From CAVSWN01 sp046728115 (GTDB lineage: Bacteria; Acidobacteriota; Vicinamibacteria; Vicinamibacterales; CAVVIG01), in NCBI GenBank assembly GCA_046728115.1, contig JBKPDW010000384.1:1-29650 (forward strand): 29,650 nucleotides of DNA. Reading direction: 5' to 3'. A model generated the notes under the pieces. It saw only the letters and a list, made by a program, of their open reading frames with translations, was not told where the DNA came from and did not search any database. Shown here piece by piece: positions 1 to 10,589 of this stretch (positions are counted from its first letter, which is position 1; every line of letters begins with the position of its first letter). The position numbers and the translations under genes were made by a program.

Positions 1-177
1 GTGGCGATGTTCGCCGTCATATGGAGCGATAGCGCCTCGGCCGAAGAGGTTGACCGGATCGTCTGGATCCTGCCACTCTGGGTGGTCGCCGACACGCATG
101 TGACACCGCTCATCGCGTTCGACGAGCGCCGGCAGCACGTCCAGGCGCCCTTCAACACTCTGGCCGCGCGAGCATGA
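1..177 (+). CDS. 3' end of an unknown gene (58 codons visible)
   Basis: An open frame enters the window at its first base and stops at TGA 175-177. The visible tail is acidic to neutral, with a tryptophan-rich stretch near its middle and no motif I recognise. Its stop overlaps the ATG of the next gene in an ATGA arrangement (174-177), so the two are probably translationally coupled in one operon with the iron-sulfur/globin protein. Most of the gene lies outside the window, so no function is offered. Confidence 0.55.
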   Translation: MAMFAVIWSDSASAEEVDRIVWILPLWVVADTHVTPLIAFDERRQHVQAPFNTLAARA

Positions 178-1961
178 CCAAGCGACCTGCACTAAATCCG
201 AACTCGATTGTGCGCTGGGTCGTGGAAGCGCAGAGCCTGGCGAGCGCACTCGGCGCGTCGCAGGACGTTCGCGTCAGATTCCTGGATTCAGCCGTTCGAA
301 CACTCTCGGAAGCCCTGGAACAACTCGGCGCGCGCGAAGCAGACGACGTCACGGCGCCCGAGAACAAGGCGCCCGCGTCGGCTGATGAACGGCTCTGGGA
401 GCTGACCTGCGCGGTGGCGACCGTTGCTGGCGGAGCCGATTGCCCGAGCGCCATCGACGAAGCGTCTGCCGCCCTTCAGGTGCTGGCCTGCACATTTCCG
501 CCGGAGGCCGGGACGGACGTGTCCGCGCGGGTTCGAGCGCTACGAGACATTCAGCGCGAAGACCCGGCGTGTATCCATGTGCGGCCGCGGGGACCGCTGG
601 TCGTTCGAAATGTCGGCACGATCACCGACTGGCTGGGCGAACGACTCACCGTCCCCCCGCAAGTCGCGCTCTGCCGGTGCGGCGGCTCGACAGCCAAGCC
701 CTTTTGCGACGGTACGCACGCGCGGAACGCTTTCGACGACGCCAAGGACCCGAAGCGCGTGCCAGACCGCCAAGATATCTATGCGGGTCAGCAACTGACC
801 GTTCTGGACAATCGCGGCACGTGCGCGCATTCGGGCTTCTGTACGGATGGAGCGCCTGGCGTGTTTCATATCGGGCAGGAGCCGTTCATCACGCCAAGCG
901 GAGCACGGATGGATGAGATCGTGCGCGCCGTGGCGGCATGCCCATCGGGCGCGCTTGGTCTCTCCATAGGGGAACGGGAGACCCGTGAGCGGGTCGATTC
1001 GGCGAGGGCGCCTGCCATTGAGATCTCCAAGGATGGTCCGTACCGCGTGACGGGCGGGGTTCCGCTTGTCGGCAGCGACGGCCGGCCTGAGCCGAGGAAC
1101 ACGGGCGCATCGGTTGAGCACTACAGTCTGTGCCGGTGCGGCCACTCGCAGAACAAGCCGTTCTGCAGCGGCATGCACTGGTACGTCCAGTTCCACGACC
1201 CTGTCGCCAGCGCGGACCACGCGCCCACACTGTTCGAGTGGGCCGGCGGGCTTCCGGCGTTGACGCGCATGACGCGGCTGTTCTACGCGAAATACGTCCC
1301 GGAAGATCCGCTGATCGGGCCGCTCTTCGCGAACATGCGGCCGGATCATCCGGAGCGAGTCGCGGCCTGGCTCGGAGAAGTGTTCGGCGGCCCCAAGAAC
1401 TACAGCGAGCAATATGGCGGCTACACACGCATGGTTTCCCAACATATGGGCAAAGCGCTCACCGAAGCGCAGCGTGCGCGATGGGTTAGTTTGATGTGCC
1501 AGTCCGCCGACGAGGCTCGATTGCCCCAGGACGCTGAATTTCGTGCGGCGTTCGTCGCCTACCTCGAATGGGGATCCCGCCTCGCCGTCGAGAACTCTCA
1601 GCCTGGGGCAAGACCGCCCGCGAACATGCCGGTGCCACACTGGTGGTGGGTCTGCGATGCCACGCCAGGTTCTCGAGTTTCTGCGCTCCAGCCGGCGGAC
1701 GCTGCCGCCGATTCGCCGGCCGCGTTGCCGGGACCGGACGAGACTGTTTCATTCGAGAAGCACGTGCGTCCGCTGTTTCGTCAGGTCGACCGCCAGTCGA
1801 TGATGTTCGCGTTCGACCTGTGGGCTCACGAACACGTCGTTCGGCACGCGCGTGAAATCCTGCAGAGGCTGGAGAACGGGACGATGCCCTGCGATGGCGC
1901 CTGGCCGAAGGAGAGGATAGAGATCTTCCGGCGCTGGCTCGACGCCGGAACCCCGCCATAA
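174..1961 (+). CDS. CDGSH / ferredoxin-like / CDGSH / truncated-haemoglobin fusion protein
   Basis: This 595-residue soluble protein has no signal peptide. The first ~135 residues are helical and unassigned. A complete CDGSH 2Fe-2S motif follows (C167, C169, C178, H182; core KPFCDGTH). Next is a ferredoxin-like segment resembling the divergent 4Fe-4S mono-cluster family (C217 and C223 in CAHSGFC; C256 in ACPSGAL). A second CDGSH motif keeps all ligands (C320, C322, C331, H335) but reads CSGMH instead of CDGTH. Residues about 354-475 look like a group II truncated haemoglobin, with H424 the likely proximal haem ligand. The last ~80 residues (from FEKHVRPLF to the end) form a conserved-looking domain that often ends such proteins, in my recollection. 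CDGSH proteins transfer clusters or electrons and truncated globins bind O2 or NO, so a redox or gas-stress role is likely but inferred. It overlaps the preceding gene by four bases. Confidence 0.85.
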   Translation: MTKRPALNPNSIVRWVVEAQSLASALGASQDVRVRFLDSAVRTLSEALEQLGAREADDVTAPENKAPASADERLWELTCAVATVAGGADCPSAIDEASAALQVLACTFPPEAGTDVSARVRALRDIQREDPACIHVRPRGPLVVRNVGTITDWLGERLTVPPQVALCRCGGSTAKPFCDGTHARNAFDDAKDPKRVPDRQDIYAGQQLTVLDNRGTCAHSGFCTDGAPGVFHIGQEPFITPSGARMDEIVRAVAACPSGALGLSIGERETRERVDSARAPAIEISKDGPYRVTGGVPLVGSDGRPEPRNTGASVEHYSLCRCGHSQNKPFCSGMHWYVQFHDPVASADHAPTLFEWAGGLPALTRMTRLFYAKYVPEDPLIGPLFANMRPDHPERVAAWLGEVFGGPKNYSEQYGGYTRMVSQHMGKALTEAQRARWVSLMCQSADEARLPQDAEFRAAFVAYLEWGSRLAVENSQPGARPPANMPVPHWWWVCDATPGSRVSALQPADAAADSPAALPGPDETVSFEKHVRPLFRQVDRQSMMFAFDLWAHEHVVRHAREILQRLENGTMPCDGAWPKERIEIFRRWLDAGTPP

Positions 1962-2180
1962 CGACGTGTAGCCCTTGGTCGCGAGGATCGACAAGCCGAT
2001 CGTGACGCCGCCCGCGAGCGGCTGAGCCGGCCAGCCAGTTCGTTCAAGATTTGGCCGTCATCTGACGCTACGATGATGGCAGCTTCATCGACTGTCGTGA
2101 TCAACAGGATCATCGATCCAGGCGGTCCCTCGGTTGCACGGACGCAACACTGATCGCTTCTCCAGTGACGAGAAGTCCGT

Positions 2181-3005
2181 ATGTCATTGAAATGTGAGAC
2201 ACGGCTTCTTGCGCGCCTCGCGCTCGTATCCCTGTTGTCAGCTATCGGAACGCCAACAACGGCGCAGTCGAAGATACCGGCAGCCGGTGGCGCGACGCTT
2301 GTCGGCCCCTATTGGAAGGCCATCGAACTCGCGGGAAAGCCGGTGCCCGCGCAAAATGCAAAACGTGAAGCGCATCTTGTTTTTCAGCCCGGAAATCGCG
2401 TGTCTGGGTCGGACGGCTGCAACCAGATCACGGGCAGCTACGAATTGAAGGACGAGGCCATCACGTTCGGCCAACTCGCAGTCACACAAATGGCGTGCGT
2501 CAACATCGGGGAAATCGATCGGACGTTTCGGGATGCGCTGAAAAGTGCGAAGCGACTGGCTGCTGTCGCGGATCGTCTGCAGTTGTTCGATGCAACGGGC
2601 ACGCGAGTCGCCGTCTTCGCGGCTCGTGTTCAGTCCCAGCCGACGACGACAGGGCTGGCCGGAACGTCGTGGCAGCTTGTCAAGTTTCAAGGCGGCGACG
2701 GCACGACGCTGACGCCGGACGACGGAGCGAAATACACGATTGAGTTCGCCGCTGGCGGACGGCTTGTGGCGCGGATCGATTGCAATAGAGGACGTGGGAT
2801 GTGGAAATCGAGCGACCCGAACCAGATCCAGTTTGGTCCATTGGCACTCACGCGAGCCACGTGCCCACCCGGTTCGCTGCACGATCAAATCGTGAAGCAG
2901 TGGAGTAACGTCCGATCATTCCTGCTCAAGGACGGGCATCTCTTTCTCTCGTTGATGGCCGACAGCGGTATTTACGAGTTCGAGCCACTGACGAAGAAGC
3001 CTTGA
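2181..3005 (+). CDS. secreted protein with two META (HslJ-like) domains
   Basis: The protein has 274 residues. A signal peptide is evident: positively charged start, hydrophobic core ARLALVSLLSAIG, and likely cleavage after TAQ at residue 29. Two META domains follow. The first (about 40-148) has the hallmark SGSDGCN at 75-81; the second (about 158-270) has RIDCNRGRG at 199-207 and the FGPLALTRATC strand pair. META domains occur in HslJ, linked to heat induction and novobiocin resistance, and in bacterial lipoproteins; the biochemical role is poorly defined. There is no lipobox cysteine after the signal, so it is probably periplasmic. The ribosome-binding site is weak. It is convergent with the acetyltransferase, with only about 20 bases between the stops. 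Confidence 0.85.
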   Translation: MSLKCETRLLARLALVSLLSAIGTPTTAQSKIPAAGGATLVGPYWKAIELAGKPVPAQNAKREAHLVFQPGNRVSGSDGCNQITGSYELKDEAITFGQLAVTQMACVNIGEIDRTFRDALKSAKRLAAVADRLQLFDATGTRVAVFAARVQSQPTTTGLAGTSWQLVKFQGGDGTTLTPDDGAKYTIEFAAGGRLVARIDCNRGRGMWKSSDPNQIQFGPLALTRATCPPGSLHDQIVKQWSNVRSFLLKDGHLFLSLMADSGIYEFEPLTKKP

Positions 3006-3025
3006 GCGGAAAGGGGCCTGACGAT

Positions 3026-3556
3026 TCACACATTCCTCGATGGACCTTCGAGCCTCAAAGGACGCTCGAACCACGCCACGTCCCAGTACTTGTCGAACTT
3101 CCTGCCGACGCCGTGAAATACGCCGACCGGCCGGAAGCCGAATCGCTCGTGCAACTTGATCGACGCGGGGTTCGGCAGGCTGACGCCGGCGACGATCGTG
3201 TGCAAGTCCTCGTCAGCGATCGAATCGAACAAGGCACGGTAAAGCGCCGATCCGCAGCCACGACCGACAGCGTTCGCGTCGCAGTAGACACTCGCCTCGA
3301 CGGTCGTCTCGTAGGCGGCCTTTGGCCGCCATCGACTCGTCGACGCATACCCAAGACATGTTCCCCCATTGTCCACGGCCACGAGCAGGCGGTGTTTGCC
3401 ACTCGGCGCATGTTCGTCGAACCATGCACGTCTTTCCTCGGGCGCGAACGGACGAAGATCGAACGTGATCGCCGTGTTCATGACGTAGTGGTTGTAGATG
3501 TTCGTAAGAAGTGGAAGATCAGCCAGGATCGCTGTTCGGATGACGGGTGTCGACAT
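3026..3556 (-). CDS. GNAT N-acetyltransferase, phosphinothricin-acetyltransferase type
   Basis: The ORF could start farther upstream, but ATG 3556 gives the natural family start (MSTPVIRTA) and a 176-residue protein. It shows GNAT features in order: an N-terminal strand-helix, the acetyl-CoA pyrophosphate loop GRGCGSALY near residue 110, the ASIKLHERFGF segment, and a C-terminal GVGRKFDKYWDVAWFERPL typical of the Pat/Bar/YncA group. Relatives acetylate phosphinothricin, methionine sulfoximine or related amino acids; the substrate here is unknown. A purine-rich stretch lies ~15 bases upstream of the start. Codon usage resembles the neighbours. Confidence 0.85.
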   Translation of the reverse strand: MSTPVIRTAILADLPLLTNIYNHYVMNTAITFDLRPFAPEERRAWFDEHAPSGKHRLLVAVDNGGTCLGYASTSRWRPKAAYETTVEASVYCDANAVGRGCGSALYRALFDSIADEDLHTIVAGVSLPNPASIKLHERFGFRPVGVFHGVGRKFDKYWDVAWFERPLRLEGPSRNV

Positions 3557-3643
3557 GAAACTTTGAGCCTCTCTCCGCGTCCAGCACGACCACCGGCGGC
3601 GGCGGCGGTGGCCGCTTATCATTGTTCGACACGCGCACGTGCC

Positions 3644-3890
3644 CTAACCCACCGGCACCGGGAGATTCTCTCGAGCCCATGTCGAAAACTTGCTCGGTTG
3701 CCGGCCGGCTATTTTATTTGCGAGCGCAATTCGGTCGTGCCAATCCGAACCCAAATAGGTATGAGCTTGGAAATAGCCGAACGTCTCCGCCACCTCGGCG
3801 GCCCCAGGGAACACCGTCGCGAACACATCCTTTGGGACCTGTTCGACGGAGCGACTGAGAAACCTGGCGGGGATGCTGCGAGTGGCCCAA
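3644..3890 (-). pseudogene. C-terminal remnant of an NmrA-like NAD(P)-binding protein
   Basis: Only a tail is readable: a frame containing FLSRSVEQVPKDVFATVFPG, then FGYFQAHTYLG, ending in STWARENLPVPVG before TAG at 3644-3646. This resembles the C-terminus of NmrA/HSCARG-type atypical short-chain dehydrogenases. The N-terminal Rossmann half, with its glycine-rich NAD(P) loop, cannot be found upstream in any minus-strand frame. The first residues of the open frame (MPRGRRSPAAF) do not look like family sequence. I read it as a truncated pseudogene. The family call is from memory of the motif and is moderate. Confidence 0.5.
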
Positions 3891-4034
3891 GAAAAACAAA
3901 AGGCTGCCGGAGACCGACGACCTCTTGGCATTCTCCCTTCGTGTCCTCTCCCTAATCCTCTGAAGATCCCGTGGCGATCGGCTGAGACAGTCTGATCCCG
4001 ACAGCATGAAGACGATGCCGGAGCGTTTGCGATG

Positions 4035-4762
4035 TCATGAAGGCATCGCTTCGATGACGCTTACGGCCGACGTCGTCGGCACAATCCGCGAAACGCTATA
4101 TCCGGCTCTCCCGAGGAGCGTGGCGTACTCTTCGCCGGAGCGCTCGACACCACCCGAAACGGTCAACATCACCAGGTCGAGAATTTTGCCTGGGTGCGGG
4201 ATATCTCCTGCCGGCAGCACCGATTCGACGACGAGCAGGCGCCCGTGCGCTCCCATCGCACGCCGGCAGTTGCTGAGGATCGTGAGACACTTCTCTTCGT
4301 GCCAGTCGATGAGTACGTGGGACAGCAGGGAGGCGTCCCCGCCGCTTGGCACCGACTCGAAGAAGTCTCCCTCGATGACGCTGCACCGATCCGCGATGCC
4401 CGCCGCGGTGAGATTCGCGCGCGCCTGCGATGCGACATGCGGACGATCGTACAAGATTCCGCTCGAGCGCGGATGCGTTCGCAGAATGGCCGCCAACAGA
4501 TTGCCGGTTCCACCGCCGACATCCACCAGCGTCCGAATCGTCGAGAAATCGAACGCCGCCGCCACGGCCGGTGGCTCGGCGCCATGGAAGCCAATCATGG
4601 CCTCGTTGAAGAACATGGCCTCGTCGGAATGCGCCGCCAGGTAATCGTGGAGCGGCATGCCCCAGACTTTTTCGAACGGTGGCTGTCCGGTCTGAAGGGC
4701 GTACAAGAATTCGCCCCAGCGGTGGCCATCTGGATGACGTGAACGTGAGGCGCGATTCCTGC
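4035..4762 (-). pseudogene. SAM-dependent O-methyltransferase (Methyltransf_2 type), 5' end missing and frameshifted
   Basis: The catalytic domain is well preserved. It contains the SAM-binding motif LVDVGGGTGNLLAAIL, the acidic loop GDFFESVP, SHVLIDWHEEK, and the ending RIVPTTSAVSVIEAMPS, as in plant-caffeate/hydroxyindole-type O-methyltransferases. The N-terminal dimerisation domain (normally ~100 or more residues) is absent. Just upstream of GHRWGEFLYAL the family-like sequence continues in another frame (APHVHVIQMAT), indicating a frameshift near 4725. Beyond ~4762 the DNA belongs to the oppositely oriented LuxR remnant. The open frame itself runs on to a possible ATG at 4889, but that extension is antisense to LuxR-like coding sequence and is probably spurious. 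Likely non-functional. Confidence 0.65.
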
Positions 4763-4763
4763 C

Positions 4764-5628
4764 GTGACGGGCGGACAACTGAGCAAGAGTCGTCGCTATC
4801 GCGAGATCCTCAATCCGCTCGGATGGGGAGACGAGCTGCGGGCGGTCTTCCTTTCCGCGGATCTCTGCTGGGGCTTCATCTGCATGCATCGCGAGCGATC
4901 GGGTGCTGGACTTCACTCCCGAGGAAGCGGCGTTCCTCGCCGGGCTGGGGCCGCATGTCGCGGAAGGCCTGCGGAAGTCGCTGCTGATCGCGACGCCGTC
5001 CAAGCCGCTGGCGGATGCGCCCGGGCCAGGGGTACTGGAGCTCACCGACACGCTGGAAGTGGCCGCTATCAATGACGCGGCCAGGATGTGGCTTGCCGAC
5101 ATGGCCGAAGCCGATTCGCCCGCGAAAGACGGCCTTCCCGCTGCATTGTTTGCCGTCGTCGCCCGACTGCGCGCGATCGAGATGGCCGACGATCCTGTGT
5201 CGCTTCCTCAACCTCGCGTGCGCGTTCGCACGAGACATGGCGACTGGCTCCTCCTCCACTCCTCCCGCCTCCACCGCGCGGGTTCGGAGCAGCGCGCGGC
5301 GGTCGTCATCGAGCGGCTGGAGGATCTCGAGATCGCGCCCATCATGTCGCAGATGCTGGGATTGGCACAGCGCGAAGGCGAGGTCTGCCGGCTGGTCATA
5401 GGCGGCCTCTCGACGACGGAAATCTCCACGAGGCTTCACATCTCCGCGCACACTGTCCAGGACCACCTGAAGCGCGTGTTCGACAAAGCGGGCGTTCGCA
5501 GCCGGCGCGAGCTCGTTGCTCAAATCTTCATCAAGCACTACTGGCCGCTGAACAAAGCTTCGTTACTTCCCAATACAGATCCAGACTCCTGGGTCTGGCC
5601 GGTTGCCGCTGGCCGCGGCGCTCACTAA
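4764..5628 (+). pseudogene. LuxR-family transcriptional regulator, 5' end missing and frameshifted
   Basis: Two frames together give the C-terminal two-thirds of a LuxR-type regulator. The first frame (from 4764) reads SKSRRYREILNPLGWGDELR and ends around MHRER. The continuation FTPEEAAFLAGLGPHVAEGL is in the frame starting at GTG 4903, so an indel lies near 4890-4905. The sensor part resembles GAF-containing LuxR proteins. The helix-turn-helix is intact: REGEVCRLVIGGLSTTEIST, then ISAHTVQDHLKRVFDKAGVRSRREL. The N-terminal ~100 residues expected upstream are missing, because the opposite-strand methyltransferase remnant begins there. A 241-residue DNA-binding protein could still be made from GTG 4903, so loss of function is likely but not proven. 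Confidence 0.65.
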
Positions 5629-5673
5629 AGCTCTGCAGATCTCGTGCGTGGCCGGCCCTCCGCGCTTTCGCGC

Positions 5674-5862
5674 TCATCGAAACGCACCGTCTGTAAGGCT
5701 GTCGGTGGAGAGCCTCGAAGCCTTCTCGGGAATCCGAAGACCCCAGACGATCAGCGTGAAGGCAGTGAGACCGGTTGGCGCGGATGAATATGCCACGACC
5801 TTGAGGACGGTCTCTTGAAGAACGCTTCCGTGATGAGGTCCGTGAGGGAGCTCTCCCATCAA
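5674..5862 (-). CDS. small open frame with one hydrophobic segment, doubtful
   Basis: This 62-codon frame contains one plausible membrane segment (TGLTAFTLIVWGLRIP). It lies just beyond the permease stop on the same strand. There is no ribosome-binding site, and I recognise no family. It may be a gene remnant, given the decay on both sides. The rest of the 5629-5883 spacer shows nothing I can support. Confidence 0.2.
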   Translation of the reverse strand: MMGELPHGPHHGSVLQETVLKVVAYSSAPTGLTAFTLIVWGLRIPEKASRLSTDSLTDGAFR

Positions 5863-5883
5863 CGGTACAGCGGATTGCTCGAG

Positions 5884-8349
<2,466 letters not shown>

Positions 8350-8499
8350 CGGAGACGTAGACGAGACCGCCGCGAGTTCGTTCCCTGCAGAGACGGCGCG
8401 CCAGATGGGCGTGCCGAGCCCGAAAGTGCGGTCGGTCGTGACGTCGACGCGATGAACCGACGAAGGCAGCGGAGCGCCGTCGCGCGCCTCCACATGCGC

Positions 8500-8830
8500 C
8501 TACCCGCGCGCCCCGGCACCGCGTCGCGCACGATCGCGCATCGATTCGGTCATGTCCACACCGATCGCGCGACCCTGCGGCCCCACATGGAGCGCCGCCA
8601 ACAAGAAGTCCGTTCCCGCGCCGCTATCCGTCGACCACGGTGGCGCCAGCCGGTTTTGGCGCGATCGCGTGCGATTCCAACGCCCGCGAACCGAGTCGGT
8701 AACCGTCCGAGGAAGCTTCGACGTCCGCCGCGTCGCAGGTGAGCCGTTGCGCCGCGTACCCGGACCGCTGTGAAAGTGAACTCGCCCGATGGATCGGTTG
8801 TCACGCGCGAGTCAATCGATTTGATTTCCG
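8500..8830 (-). pseudogene. decayed ArsM-like SAM-dependent methyltransferase
   Basis: The family sequence is spread over all three minus-strand frames. From upstream to downstream I read VHFHSGPG, then AAQRLTCDAADVEA, RFAGVG, HAIAPKPAGATVVD, then DSGAGTDFLLAALHVGPQGR, IGVDMTESMRDRARRGAG and a TAG at 8500-8502. Motif order and spacing match the N-terminal part of arsenite-methyltransferase-like proteins, including the SAM-binding GAGTD and VDMT motifs. At least three indels are needed to join the pieces, and the C-terminal two-thirds of the domain is missing because the permease region begins there. Clearly a pseudogene if the sequence is accurate. Confidence 0.6.
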
Positions 8831-8882
8831 CTCGAAGTTTCAGTGTGTCGAGATCGACGGGACATGCGATCGCCGTACCTGT

Positions 8883-9505
8883 TCACCTCGTCGAATCACC
8901 TCGTCGAATAAGGTGACGTTTCAACGAAGGCTCCGGACCACAATTCGCCACTCGTCTCCAACCGGCCGTGGCTTCCACGAAGAATCTGAGGTCCGGTCGC
9001 CCTGCTTCGGTTCGAAGAGCGGCGGGACGATACCCGTAAACAACGGTGACGAGGCGAGAGTCGCCGAATTGATCGCCCTCGCGCTCGATGAAGTGCTGCA
9101 CGCGCCCCCAACCCACACATAATGCGCGCGCGATGCATACCCGCTCGAGACGGCGCCTTCGATGGATGGACCGACAGCGAGCCCATTTCGCTGTTTCTCG
9201 AACGGTGCAGTGCCTCCGACATAAGAGGTACTCTCCTGGCGCCCTCCGATGCCGACAACTCGACGCTGAAAGCGATACGCCATCAGTCCTTCAAACTCTC
9301 GATCACTCGACATTGCACTCATCATCCGCGCGGGCGGCAAACGGCCCTCTGCCATCGTGATGGGAAACGAACCGGAGACTTGCAAGGTCTCAGTGATGCC
9401 AAACGACAGCATGGTTTTGAGCATCTGCTGTTGCTGCTCGTCGTTGCCGACGCGACACGTCCAGGCCTGATCGACGCTCCACCCACCCCGGCCGAGCGTG
9501 GGCGT
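8883..9505 (-). pseudogene. frameshifted remnant of an outer-membrane beta-barrel-like protein
   Basis: One frame reads GRGGWSVDQAWTCRVGNDEQ, LSFGITETLQVSGSFPITM, AYRFQRRVVGIG, PFEKQRNGLAVGPSIEGAVS and YASRAHYVWVGG. The sequence then continues smoothly in the next frame as VQHFIEREGDQFGDSRLVTV, VYGYRPAALRTE and LRFFVEATAGWR, so an indel lies near 9105-9116. Alternating hydrophobic and polar residues with GITE, GPSI and YGYRP turns suggest antiparallel outer-membrane strands. The N-terminal signal region is lost where the facing plus-strand gene begins at ~9505, and the final strands are also missing. I do not know the family name. Confidence 0.5.
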
Positions 9506-9516
9506 GGCTGCTCGCC

Positions 9517-9936
9517 ATGGCGCTGGTGACGTTCGGTCTGAGCAGTGCACCGTTGTACGTCTTCGGAATTGACGCGGCGTTCGAACCGGCGCGTTTCGAC
9601 ACCGTGTTGAAGTACAACGTCTACGCCGTGGCGCTGGTCGGTGCACTCCTCGGAGGTTGGCTGTGCAGAAAGATCGCCAGGTCGCGAATGGCGGTCGTGC
9701 CGCTGGCGGTCCTGGGATTTGCGGGCGGAATGGCGAATGGGTACGCGCAACACATGAAACCCGTGCCTGGCGTGCGCACCGCCGGGATCTCAGTTGCGGA
9801 TGCCGTTGCTCGGCGGAAGGAACCTTCCTGGTTCACGCTACTGGTCCCCTGCCTGGGGACAGCCGGAATCCTGGTCGCCGGTCTGTCGAGCCGCGACAAT
9901 ACGGAGCGGCGGCCAGCATCCGAGGCCGGGCGTTGA
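9517..9936 (+). CDS. small multi-pass membrane protein, possibly 5'-truncated
   Basis: The 139-residue protein has four hydrophobic segments: roughly residues 1-18 (MALVTFGLSSAPLYVFGI), 36-52, 60-80 and 106-124. A polar loop between the third and fourth contains YAQHMKPVPGVRTAG. The frame is open upstream through AWAWLLAM, so the first membrane helix may originally have started earlier. That upstream sequence runs straight into the opposite-strand beta-barrel remnant, and no start codon or ribosome-binding site is visible there. I do not recognise the family. It may be intact from ATG 9517 or a truncated survivor. It is convergent with the DoxX-like gene. Confidence 0.5.
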   Translation: MALVTFGLSSAPLYVFGIDAAFEPARFDTVLKYNVYAVALVGALLGGWLCRKIARSRMAVVPLAVLGFAGGMANGYAQHMKPVPGVRTAGISVADAVARRKEPSWFTLLVPCLGTAGILVAGLSSRDNTERRPASEAGR

Positions 9937-9956
9937 CGTCGTTTGCTGATGGTGGG

Positions 9957-10337
9957 TCAGGCTGCCGCGATCAGTGGCATCAAGCGGCGACTTGCCGGCC
10001 TGGTGACATAGGAAACGATCAGGAGTGCCAGGAGCGCCAGCGGCACACTCCATACTTGGACGCCCTCTCCCGCCGAGTAGGCTGCGATGAACGCCATCAT
10101 CCAAGTGAAAGCCACGCCCGCGTATGCCCATTCCTTGAGGAGAGCAACACCGGGCAATAGGAGCACGATGGCGGCGGCCGGCTTGGCGATGCCAAGGACT
10201 ATCCGCAGGTGCTGCGGATAGCCTTCCTTGGCGAACCCGGAGACTACCTGCTCGTTGCCGGTGAGGTAGCTCAGAGCAAGCAGCAGCATCACGGCGACAA
10301 GCGCGGTGCTACTCCAGTACGCGATCTTTCGAACCAT
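9957..10337 (-). CDS. DoxX-like family membrane protein
   Basis: Start ATG 10337 is fixed by a strong ribosome-binding site, GGAGGAGCT, directly before it; the frame's upstream extension to 11114 is spurious. The 126-residue product has four membrane helices (about 7-25, 46-64, 70-88, 98-113). Between the first two is the DoxX-like signature GFAKEGYPQHLRIVLGIAK, followed by LLLPGVALLKEWAYAGVAFT. DoxX-like proteins are linked to quinone and redox stress, but the activity is not settled. It is a single-gene unit on the minus strand. The 250 bases upstream (10338-10589) hold no other gene that I can see. Confidence 0.85.
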   Translation of the reverse strand: MVRKIAYWSSTALVAVMLLLALSYLTGNEQVVSGFAKEGYPQHLRIVLGIAKPAAAIVLLLPGVALLKEWAYAGVAFTWMMAFIAAYSAGEGVQVWSVPLALLALLIVSYVTRPASRRLMPLIAAA

Positions 10338-10572
10338 AGCTCCTCCAAGGACACAGTACACGAGCAGTTCGGACGAGGCAGCACACGAGATCAGAAGAGG
10401 CGCACAGGACAGCGTACCAGCGCGACCAGCGCGACCACCCATCGTAGCGACCGAAGCGCAATCGCGTCTTGAACGAAATGGCTGTTTCCTGGCCACGCCA
10501 GGCACAGAACTCTTGCGGAATCGGAAGGTCACGCGGGTCGACGCGGCCCCGGGAGTGGCCTGGGCCCCGTCG

Positions 10573-10578
10573 GATAAT
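10573..10578 (+). promoter_or_regulatory. possible -10 element of a near-leaderless transcript
   Basis: GATAAT lies 11 bases before the ATG of the kinase remnant at 10590. Transcription would start only a few bases before the start codon. No convincing -35 or ribosome-binding site is visible. The match is five of six to TATAAT, so it is only suggestive. Confidence 0.3.
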
Positions 10579-10589
10579 CGCGGCCTCGC

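Noticed and set aside
3002..3955. 317-codon plus-strand frame after the META gene
   Set aside because: It overlaps the GNAT gene and NmrA tail in antisense and has no motif of its own.
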